DNA of 64,000 bases from NCBI GenBank assembly GCA_964596645.1, contig CAZQVB010000002.1:124001-188000 (forward strand). Reading direction: 5' to 3'. The notes beneath the pieces are model-generated. The model worked only from the letters and a program-made list of their open reading frames with translations, was not told the DNA's origin and did not search any database. Below, piece after piece: positions 26,312-34,014 of the stretch; positions within the stretch are counted from its first letter, which is position 1, and each line of letters opens with the position of its first letter. The translations under genes were made by a program, and so were the position numbers. Origin of the DNA: CAVQEK01 sp964596645. Its GTDB lineage: Bacteria > Bacteroidota > Bacteroidia > Cytophagales > Cyclobacteriaceae.

Positions 26312-26467
26312 GATGATGGCATTATTGACAAAAGGAATATGGGTTTGAAATTATATAAAAAAGTAAGCCGAGCGCATGATGAAAGTCAGTTGATAAGGCT
26401 TTTTAGGAATTGAATTTTGACATGAACCGGGTTTTGAACCATCATTCCGACGACCTGTGCCGCAGTA

Positions 26468-27748
26468 TCAATTTCTTTTCGACAGTACTGCCTGCTCGTA
26501 CTGCTCTACTTCGGCGATGTATCCATGGCCCGGCGGCACGTCATTTTTCAGGCAATAATAATCCCACACCTGGCCAAAGGGTGCCGACTTGAGCTCTTCG
26601 AGCATGGCCAGGCGCTGAAAATACTGCCCTCTGTTTTCCAATTCCTTCAATTGCCCCACAGGCTCCAGCAGGGCAAACAGCAAACTTTTGATGGCGGCCC
26701 TGGTGCCGGTCACATAAGCGCCCACACGGTTGATGCTGGCATCGAAAAAGTCGAGCCCCAGGTGTACGCGGTTCAGGGCTTGTGCGCGCACAATTTCCTG
26801 GCAGATCAGCACGATGTCGTCATTCATGGTCACTACATGGTCGCTGTCCCAGCGCAAGCCACGTGTGAGGTGAAGCAGCAGCTCGTCGGCAAATTGCAGG
26901 ATGGAAGAAATTTTGTCGGCCACTACTTCGGTGGGGTGAAAGTGCCCGCTGTCAATGCAAATCAATTTTTTATTTTGAATGGCATAGCCCAGGTAAAACT
27001 CGTGCGAACCCACCACATATGCTTCACTGCCAATGCCGAAGAGTTTGCTTTCCACAGCATCTTTCATCAGTTGAGGGTCATATGGTTTTTCCATTGCCTC
27101 ATCCAGCGATTTTTTCAGTTGTGCGCGATGTCCGTAGCGGTCGATCGGTGTATCCTTCATGCCATCGGCTATCCAGATGTTGTGTATACAGGCTGATCCG
27201 AGTTCGCGCCCCATGAACGCACTGATTTCACGGCATTGTTGTACGTGCCGCACCCAAAACTGCCGTATCGACTCATCTTTCGACGACAGTGTGAAACCCG
27301 TGCCTGTCTTGGGATGTGAAAAGAGCGTGCTGTTGAAATCGAGCTTTAGATTGTTGCTCACTGCCCACACCACCCAGCCCTGAAAATGTTCCGGAGCTAC
27401 CTGGTCGCGGTCTACCGGCTTACCGCCAAACTCGCCATAGTTTGCGTGGAGGTTTAGGCGGTGCGTGCCGGGCAGCAGTGAGAGCACTTTTTCCAGGTCC
27501 TGCCGCATCTCGTGCACATTGCGCGCCTTGCCCGGATAGTTGCCGGTCACCTGCAAGCCACTGCCTCCCAACAGCCTGTCGGACTGCTCCAGCCCTGCCA
27601 CGTCGTCTGTTTGCCAGCAATGCAGCGAAATGGGCACTTTCGCCAATACATCCAGCACTTCTTCTGTATCTACGCCCATATTGGCGTATTGCTCTTTGGC
27701 CAGTCTATAGGCCTGCTCCACTTTTTCTGTGCTTGGGTGCGTATTCAT
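26468..27748 (-). CDS. rhaA: L-rhamnose isomerase
   Basis: A 426-residue protein matching the RhaA family: VPISLHCWQTDDVAG (about 38-52), the TGNYPGKARN motif (about 68-77), LNLHANYGE, the KLDFNSTLFSHPK block and DSGHFHPTE (about 265-273), which holds metal ligands. It converts L-rhamnose to L-rhamnulose in the cytoplasm, the first step of rhamnose breakdown. No rhamnulokinase or aldolase gene lies adjacent, so the pathway is split or these genes are elsewhere. Same strand as the GH3 gene, 156 bases apart. Confidence 0.88.
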   Translation of the reverse strand: MNTHPSTEKVEQAYRLAKEQYANMGVDTEEVLDVLAKVPISLHCWQTDDVAGLEQSDRLLGGSGLQVTGNYPGKARNVHEMRQDLEKVLSLLPGTHRLNLHANYGEFGGKPVDRDQVAPEHFQGWVVWAVSNNLKLDFNSTLFSHPKTGTGFTLSSKDESIRQFWVRHVQQCREISAFMGRELGSACIHNIWIADGMKDTPIDRYGHRAQLKKSLDEAMEKPYDPQLMKDAVESKLFGIGSEAYVVGSHEFYLGYAIQNKKLICIDSGHFHPTEVVADKISSILQFADELLLHLTRGLRWDSDHVVTMNDDIVLICQEIVRAQALNRVHLGLDFFDASINRVGAYVTGTRAAIKSLLFALLEPVGQLKELENRGQYFQRLAMLEELKSAPFGQVWDYYCLKNDVPPGHGYIAEVEQYEQAVLSKRN

Positions 27749-27856
27749 GGTGGGGAAAAAAATTTAGTATCAATAAAGCGGCAATTTAGCAATCATTGGG
27801 TTTTTACGGCACTTCGGAAAAAATAATACAGATGATGCCACCGGCCACCTTGCCAC

Positions 27857-27892
27857 AAAAAAAGCCCCGCCTGATGTGGGCGGGGCTTTTGC
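27857..27892 (-). terminator. Intrinsic terminator of hppA
   Basis: On the minus strand AAAAGCCCCGCC and GGCGGGGCTTTTTTT flank a six-base loop, 18 bases beyond the stop codon, followed by a T tract. Confidence 0.9.
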
Positions 27893-27909
27893 TCTAAAAC
27901 TTTACCAGA

Positions 27910-30120
27910 TTACCCAAACAAGCTCACTGCCACTGTGACGCCGGCCATCACGATGGTGACCATGCTCATAAGTTTGATGAGGATGTTGAGGCTTGGGCCT
28001 GACGTATCTTTGAACGGATCGCCTACCGTATCGCCAATGATGGCGGCCTTATGGGCGGTAGAGCCTTTGCCACCTTTATGGCCCGACTCTATGTATTTCT
28101 TGGCATTGTCCCAGGCGCCGCCTGAGTTGGACATAAACACCGCCAGCACAAAACCAGTACCCAACCCGCCGGCCAGCAAGCCCATAGAGCCAGCCACGCC
28201 AAAGATGAGGCACACCGCAATGGGCACAGCTATGGCCAGGATTGAGGGCAGCAGCATTTCTACCTGAGCACCTTTAGTCGATATTTCCACACATCGTGCG
28301 TAGTCGGGCTCCGTCTTGCCTTCCAGTATACCGGGCATCTCCCTGAACTGGCGCCGCACTTCGTCTACCATTTTACCGGCGGCACGGCCTACGGCGTTCA
28401 TGGTGAGGCCGCAGAAGAGGAAGGCCATCATGGAGCCGATAAATACACCGATGAGCACGGTTGGGTTCATGAGGTGCACCTCGAAGTGGTTCATGAACTC
28501 ATTAATACTGATCTGTGAAAGCTCCAGTCGATCCGCCACCTGCATGCCACTGGGGAAGGTAAAGCTGCCCGTGGTTTGGATCAGCCTGTCGATGCCTATC
28601 TTTATTTCTTCTATATAAGAGGCCAGCAGGGCCAGCGCGGTAAGTGCCGCAGAGCCTATGGCAAAGCCTTTTCCTGTAGCGGCCGTCGTGTTGCCAAGTG
28701 AGTCGAGCGCATCGGTGCGTTTTCTCACTTCAGGCCCAAGCTCGGCCATCTCGGCGTTGCCACCGGCATTGTCGGCGATGGGGCCATAGGCGTCGGTGGC
28801 CAGCGTGATGCCCAGCGTAGAAAGCATGCCGACTGCAGCGATGCCTATGCCATACAAGCCCATGGCCATGTTGTCCATATCACCGCCGCTGGCAAATAGG
28901 AAAGCCAGAATAATGCCCAGCGATACGGCAAGCACAGGTATGGCTGTAGAAACCATGCCTATGCCCAGCCCGGAGATGATCACCGTGGCAGGACCTGTCT
29001 CGGCATTTTCAGCAATCTTTTGTGTGGGTTTGTATTCTTCGGAAGTGTAATACTCGGTGGCTTTGCCTATGACGATACCCACCAGCAGGCCGGTGACTAT
29101 GGCACCCCAGATGCCCAGCCAGTTGTCTATTTGAAGGATATAAAGCAGCCCCAGCGATACCACCACCACCAGCACAGAGCTCATATTGATGCCTTTGCCC
29201 AACGAGCCCATGAGCTGTTTTTGGGTAGCACCTTCTCTTGTTTTCACAGCATAGATGCCAATAATAGACAGCACGATGCCGACTGCTGCTATGAGCATGG
29301 GTGCAAGTACGGCTTTCATCTGGGCGGCAGGATTGGTCATGAATGCCGCTGCGCCCAATGCCGCCGTGGCCAGTATTGATCCACAATAAGATTCGTACAG
29401 GTCGGCGCCCATGCCTGCCACGTCGCCTACGTTGTCGCCTACGTTGTCGGCAATGGTGGCCGGGTTGCGCGGGTCATCTTCCGGGATGCCGGCCTCTACC
29501 TTGCCCACCAGGTCGGCGCCCACGTCTGCCGCTTTGGTATAAATACCTCCGCCCACGCGGGCAAACAATGCCTGTGCCGAGGCGCCCATACCAAAGGTGA
29601 GCATGGTGGTGGTGATGATCATCATGTTGTGTGCATCGTCGGCTGTGGGGTAGAACCAATTGAGTACGACAAACCACACCGATATATCGAGTAAGCCAAG
29701 GCCTACTACCACAAGGCCCATAACGGCACCCGACCTAAAGGCAATCCTCAAGCCCTTATCCAGCGACTGACGCGCGGCATTGGCTGTACGCGCCGAAGCC
29801 ATGGTGGCGGTTTTCATGCCCAGAAAGCCGGCAATACCCGAAAACAAACCACCGGTAAGGAATGCAAAAGGCACCCAGGGGTTTTGAAGCTGAAAGCCAT
29901 AAGCCAGTATAGAAAACATGATGGTGAGCACGACAAAGAATATGATCACCACTTTATATTGTTGCTTGAGGTAAGCCATCGCCCCTTTGCGCACGTGCGA
30001 GGCAATTTTCTTCATAAATTCCGTCCCTTCATCTTCCTTTAGCACCTGGCGGTAGAAGTAATAGGCAAATGCCAACGCCAGAACCGATGCTGCAGGAACG
30101 ATCCAAAAAATTAGCTCCAT
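27910..30120 (-). CDS. hppA: Membrane-bound ion-pumping pyrophosphatase
   Basis: A 736-residue protein with about 16 membrane segments that uses pyrophosphate hydrolysis to pump ions. The catalytic loop EDDPRNPATIADNVGDNVGD (start about 221) and GADLYESY are diagnostic. The sequence GNTTAATGKG (about residue 478) has Ala where K+-independent enzymes have Lys, so this is of the K+-dependent class. That class includes both proton and sodium pumps; I cannot decide which from reading alone. Alone in its transcription unit with its own terminator. Confidence 0.9.
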   Translation of the reverse strand: MELIFWIVPAASVLALAFAYYFYRQVLKEDEGTEFMKKIASHVRKGAMAYLKQQYKVVIIFFVVLTIMFSILAYGFQLQNPWVPFAFLTGGLFSGIAGFLGMKTATMASARTANAARQSLDKGLRIAFRSGAVMGLVVVGLGLLDISVWFVVLNWFYPTADDAHNMMIITTTMLTFGMGASAQALFARVGGGIYTKAADVGADLVGKVEAGIPEDDPRNPATIADNVGDNVGDVAGMGADLYESYCGSILATAALGAAAFMTNPAAQMKAVLAPMLIAAVGIVLSIIGIYAVKTREGATQKQLMGSLGKGINMSSVLVVVVSLGLLYILQIDNWLGIWGAIVTGLLVGIVIGKATEYYTSEEYKPTQKIAENAETGPATVIISGLGIGMVSTAIPVLAVSLGIILAFLFASGGDMDNMAMGLYGIGIAAVGMLSTLGITLATDAYGPIADNAGGNAEMAELGPEVRKRTDALDSLGNTTAATGKGFAIGSAALTALALLASYIEEIKIGIDRLIQTTGSFTFPSGMQVADRLELSQISINEFMNHFEVHLMNPTVLIGVFIGSMMAFLFCGLTMNAVGRAAGKMVDEVRRQFREMPGILEGKTEPDYARCVEISTKGAQVEMLLPSILAIAVPIAVCLIFGVAGSMGLLAGGLGTGFVLAVFMSNSGGAWDNAKKYIESGHKGGKGSTAHKAAIIGDTVGDPFKDTSGPSLNILIKLMSMVTIVMAGVTVAVSLFG

Positions 30121-30156
30121 AACTGTATAATTTAAAGTGAAAGAGTCTGTGAAATA

Positions 30157-30933
30157 TTAATTAAAGCCCAGGGTAAGTGCTGAGCGCCACCATGCATGAT
30201 GATCCATTTCCAGTTTTTCGCGTGTGGGGAATGGGTAAAAAAGCATCTGCGTGTGGCTGCCTACGTAAAAGCCGCCTTTGCATGTGCGGTAAGGCACATC
30301 GCCATTGAAGTACCGGATCACCGTTTTGGTGGTTTTATTGTCGTTGTGCTGCAGGCCTACCAGGCAATCGCGCAAATGCGGGATGTTGGGGTAGGGCAGG
30401 TCGTCGGCTGTGCCGGCTACCGGGTCGGTGGTGAGTGCACCAAGCTCAAGCTCTACAAAAAAGAGTGACGGTACGGATACCTTATTCTCAGGATTGGTGA
30501 CATATTTCATGAATTTTTCCGGCTCAAGACTGCTGGCTATGCGCGGCGTGACGGGGCAAAGTTCCTGGTACAGATGAAGTCCCTTGGATGCTGCCGCCTT
30601 GTATTCTTGCTTTTGAATGGTAAGCACCCGGCCGTCGTCGGTGGTGAGATACAGGTTTTTGAGCGCGCTCAATGGCACGCGCTCCAGCACGCGATAGATG
30701 GAAAGATACAGCGAGTGCTTGGGTGTGCCGTTGGGGTGGGGTTTGCAGTGTTGCTCGATGTAGGCCGCCGGTGCCAGATCACCCGCCTGTGCGGCGTCTA
30801 CTTCGAAAAACACAGCCTGACCGCGCGACCTTTTTTTGGTGCCGGTAGCCAGGTAGCTGCCAAATTCCTGAGGAGATAGCATTGATGATATCAGCGCCTC
30901 AGGTGTTACCGATAAATATAAGTACTTGTCCAT
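30157..30933 (-). CDS. Unknown conserved-looking cytosolic protein
   Basis: A 258-residue protein without signal peptide or membrane segment. Notable stretches are YLSVTPEALISSMLSPQEFG at the start, FFEVDAAQ near 43, and PYRTCKGGFYVGSHTQMLFY near the end. It reads as a compact alpha/beta protein without low-complexity parts, so a real gene is likely. I do not recognise a family and no catalytic motif stands out. It lies 37 bases upstream of hppA on the same strand and may be co-transcribed with it. Confidence 0.55.
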   Translation of the reverse strand: MDKYLYLSVTPEALISSMLSPQEFGSYLATGTKKRSRGQAVFFEVDAAQAGDLAPAAYIEQHCKPHPNGTPKHSLYLSIYRVLERVPLSALKNLYLTTDDGRVLTIQKQEYKAAASKGLHLYQELCPVTPRIASSLEPEKFMKYVTNPENKVSVPSLFFVELELGALTTDPVAGTADDLPYPNIPHLRDCLVGLQHNDNKTTKTVIRYFNGDVPYRTCKGGFYVGSHTQMLFYPFPTREKLEMDHHAWWRSALTLGFN

Positions 30934-31378
30934 ATGAGAAGCGATTAATTAAAAATGTAGACTCGTGTGCCGGTGGCCAGGTAGAATGAAAAGTGAAAAT
31001 CCTTCTTCATCGCATACAAAACTAGATGTTTCACGTGTGCAAAAACATGACATTTTCCCATGTTGTGGCAAGATTTTGATCAGTGATCGACTGGTGGATG
31101 TACTTTAAAAGCGCAAACCAGTGGCTGGAGTAGGGTCACTTCAGGGCGTTGGGTTTGCCCTTGACTTTGAGACAGGAAAGAAGCTTATGCTGATTTCTTG
31201 AATATCAGAATGACAAAAACTACGTCATGCAATCAGGCAAAGGGTGGGTGCCTGCTTGCTCATTATTTTTGCCACTGTTGGCGTGAAGAAAGTAACATAT
31301 TGCAGGCGCGTGAAAATGGTTGCACCCCTACCGGCGGAGACATGTTAATTGATAATTGAAAGCTGCTGCGCTACCGTG
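30934..31378. other. Gene-free intergenic stretch
   Basis: About 445 bases between the unknown gene and the PorP gene, both on the minus strand. I see no gene, repeat or clear hairpin; it probably holds the promoter of the 30.1-30.9 kb gene. Confidence 0.5.
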
Positions 31379-32392
31379 CTACCAGAAGCGCTTGTTTTTG
31401 GGCTTTTTCATTTTATGCCTTTTCATTCGGCCTTTGAAGTTGGTCGGGCTGCCGTTTTGCTTTCGAAAGTCAGCCTGCCGCTCAGTGTTTGCAAAATCGT
31501 ATCGCAGGGTTATTTCGCTGCTGTTGCCCAGAGGGGCGGCGCTGTTGTTGTAAATATCATAGCTAAAGCCGACCAGTACCTGCCCTGCCACACGCAAGCC
31601 GGCGGTGAGATTTACAATGTCGATGCCTTTATTTTCTACCGAGGCAAATTCGTTGATGATGCCCATGCGGGCCGAGCTGCCCAGTATTACCAGATTATTG
31701 TAGGTATAATAAAAGCCAAGGTCGAAAGTGCTGCTGATGCTGGAGAATTTTCGATAAACAAACACGGGCTCCAGCACATCCTTATCGTAGCGCAGCGGTA
31801 TATGGCCCGATGCCTGGGCGGTAATGTATTGCGACAGCATGTTGGTTTGGCTGTCATTGCTAAAGGAGGTAACCAGGCGGTTGGCTGCCAGGCCAATCTT
31901 GAAATACGGATGGCTGTAGTGTAGCCCGAATGATACATCCGGTTTGTCCATGTCCCCTTCATCAAGCATTTTCAGCATGTTGTCTGTTACATCGCCCACA
32001 ATGCGGTCGTAGTCGGGCCGCAGGAAGTTGTACTCACCTGCCAGCCCTGCCGAGAGCAGTTGGTCATTGCCAAGTTCCAGATGGTAGGCTAGCGCCAGCG
32101 AAGCATATGTGTTGCTCAAGAAGTTGATCTTTTCTGTAAAGATGTTCGCGCCTACACCAAAGGTATGCTGCCTTAAGGGCGCCTGAAAGCTAAGATAATT
32201 GCTCCTGTTGCTGCCCTCTACCCGGGCAAAGGCACTGCGGTATGCATAGGTGACGGAGCCATGGCTGTGCCCGGCCAGGGCGGGATTATACAAAAACGAT
32301 TGCGTGAGTTTCTGACTGAACAGCGGAATGTCTTGGGCGTACCCGGCAGATGTGGCGAGCAGTATTAGGAGAAAGGGAGTAAGGTTTTTCAT
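31379..32392 (-). CDS. PorP/SprF family T9SS membrane protein
   Basis: A 337-residue protein with a signal peptide cleaved near GYAQ (about 20) and the PorP/SprF pattern: DIPLFSQKLTQSFLYNPALAG right after the signal (seen as PLFSQ and NPALAG), then repeated short beta strands such as FGVGANIFTEK and FSYDIYNN. These outer-membrane barrels accompany type IX secretion and attach or help export partner proteins bearing type-B sorting domains. The gene directly follows a type-B sorted protein, the usual pairing. The last 20 residues are very basic (FKGRMKRHKMKKPKNKR), unusual for a barrel end. Confidence 0.85.
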   Translation of the reverse strand: MKNLTPFLLILLATSAGYAQDIPLFSQKLTQSFLYNPALAGHSHGSVTYAYRSAFARVEGSNRSNYLSFQAPLRQHTFGVGANIFTEKINFLSNTYASLALAYHLELGNDQLLSAGLAGEYNFLRPDYDRIVGDVTDNMLKMLDEGDMDKPDVSFGLHYSHPYFKIGLAANRLVTSFSNDSQTNMLSQYITAQASGHIPLRYDKDVLEPVFVYRKFSSISSTFDLGFYYTYNNLVILGSSARMGIINEFASVENKGIDIVNLTAGLRVAGQVLVGFSYDIYNNSAAPLGNSSEITLRYDFANTERQADFRKQNGSPTNFKGRMKRHKMKKPKNKRFW

Positions 32393-32416
32393 GGTGCAGG
32401 TCGCTGGTTTCAGAGA

Positions 32417-33511
32417 TTATTTGATGATGGTGATCATGGTGGGGGGCAGTGTTTTGGTGCTGTATTGCAACAGGCAGATGTAATTGCCGGCTGGCAGTTG
32501 GCTGAGGTTGCACCCGGTTTGGCTTGCAGGGTCATTGTCAAAGTTGATCATCCTGCACACCTCCGTGCCCCAGCGGTCCAGCAGTATCACCAGATTGTCG
32601 GCAGCATATGGCGCTATGTTGTTGATGTGAAAATGATCGTTTTTTCCGTCTGCCTCCGAAGGGGTCACTATGTTGTGAATGACGGGATCAGCCGTGCTCT
32701 CGTAGCCCAGCAGCAGGTAGGGGCCGGTTGCCAGCAATTTGCTTTCCAGCACAGTAGGATTGGCAGCATCAATCACGCCCAGATTTGTAAGGCCTTCTCC
32801 ACCTTTGCCAGTCTGCAATATAGTGGGCGACGTGGTTGCAGACTGCCAGGATGCATCTTCTGCCGTCAGGGGCAACTGCACCAGGGAGCCGTTAAATGCA
32901 CCATCGGCCACTATTTCCCAATACCAATGTTGCGAAATAACCGCCATATAGGCTTTGGCCGCCTCTATGCCCAGGTCGTCGTTGTGGGCTTCAAGCCCAA
33001 TGAGCAGACCCTCATCACCTTGCACATCAGTAAGGGTGACGGGGGTGTANNNNNNNNNNCCGTTTTTTCCGATAGGGAAAAACTTGCTGCCGGTGCCACG
33101 GTGATAGAGCATACCTGCCACATGTGCCTGATTGGCAGACACGGCCTGTGCCATTGGGCCAATGATGATTTGTGTGTTTTCAATGGGCGTAAGCATGCCT
33201 TCTTCCAATTGCAGCACCTGGGCTATTTGGATCACCCCTTCTGCCTCATATTCGCCAGCCAGCCGCAGGGTGCCCAATTGCAGGGCATTTTGGCTGTGGA
33301 GCCACCCGGTGCCGCGGAGGTACAGCTGGCACTCGTCTGACCATTCCCCGCCGCCGTACAGACTTATGCTGCCATTGCTGGCTATGGTGGTGGCGCCGAC
33401 AGCCATCGTTGAGCCGGCCCCCGCGTGCCACTGTGCCATGGCATAGCGGCAGGGGAGGCAACTCATCAGGGCTGTGATGGCAATGAGAACAGGTGGGAGT
33501 ATATTTTTCAT
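32417..33511 (-). CDS. T9SS type-B (gliding-motility C-terminal) sorted surface protein, interrupted by N gap
   Basis: A 364-residue protein with an N-terminal signal (cleavage near AMAQ, about 26). The C-terminal ~85 residues form the gliding-motility-associated type-B sorting domain: NIVTPSEADGKNDHFHI, LVILLDRWGTEV and LPAGNYICLL are its typical blocks. This domain directs passage through T9SS. The middle has beta-rich repeats of unknown fold. Ten N at 33050-33059 interrupt FFPIGKN...YTPVTL, and the frame agrees on both sides. PorP/SprF follows 24 bases downstream, the expected partner. Confidence 0.82.
   Translation of the reverse strand: MKNILPPVLIAITALMSCLPCRYAMAQWHAGAGSTMAVGATTIASNGSISLYGGGEWSDECQLYLRGTGWLHSQNALQLGTLRLAGEYEAEGVIQIAQVLQLEEGMLTPIENTQIIIGPMAQAVSANQAHVAGMLYHRGTGSKFFPIGKNXXXXYTPVTLTDVQGDEGLLIGLEAHNDDLGIEAAKAYMAVISQHWYWEIVADGAFNGSLVQLPLTAEDASWQSATTSPTILQTGKGGEGLTNLGVIDAANPTVLESKLLATGPYLLLGYESTADPVIHNIVTPSEADGKNDHFHINNIAPYAADNLVILLDRWGTEVCRMINFDNDPASQTGCNLSQLPAGNYICLLQYSTKTLPPTMITIIK
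33050..33059. other. Assembly gap of ten N inside the T9SS type-B protein gene
   Basis: Run of exactly ten N; the reading frame continues sensibly on both sides. Confidence 0.95.
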
Positions 33512-33547
33512 AACCGTAGCGTTTGTATAAAAATGCCTTGAAACAGG

Positions 33548-33919
33548 CTATCGAAGTCCTGGATTGTGCTCGACCGGGTTTTCATCGTGTTCCTCCAACA
33601 ATTTCTCCAGCGTCTGCCTCAGCGAGTCGATCTGCCCCGATTTTTCAGCGGCATCATAACTATTGTAAAAATCTACCGCTTGCTTTTTCTGCTCAGGGTC
33701 CAGTTCACTTTGCTCTACCAGGTCCAGATAACCGTTGATCTCCGACATGTCCATTCCTGAAGCGGTGTCGCCGAGAAAGTCTTTGTAGAGGTTCGTCTGG
33801 TCGTCCAGCAGGTTGCTGGTGCTTTTGGTCTTATCTTTTTGTGGCTCTTTCGTCTGAGCGTACGACATGCCTGCGAATAGCAGTAAGGCAACGAGAAGAA
33901 GGATTTTGGAATTTTTCAT
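33548..33919 (-). CDS. Small secreted protein, unknown
   Basis: A 123-residue protein with a signal peptide ending at SYAQ (about 21). The mature part is short, hydrophilic and mostly helical, rich in Lys, Asp, Glu and Gln (LVEQSELDPEQKKQAVDFY, about 68-86; LRQTLEKLLEEHDENP near the end). I recognise no family. It lies between the tail-fibre-like surface protein and the T9SS type-B protein on the same strand, so it is likely part of that surface cluster. Confidence 0.55.
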   Translation of the reverse strand: MKNSKILLLVALLLFAGMSYAQTKEPQKDKTKSTSNLLDDQTNLYKDFLGDTASGMDMSEINGYLDLVEQSELDPEQKKQAVDFYNSYDAAEKSGQIDSLRQTLEKLLEEHDENPVEHNPGLR

Positions 33920-34014
33920 GGCATTTTTCTGTTTTAGTTGGTTTGGTGTGTAAGTATTGACAAAGGCTTTTGCGGCACGGCTGATGGCGCCTCCGCAGCA
34001 TCACGATGAGACTG

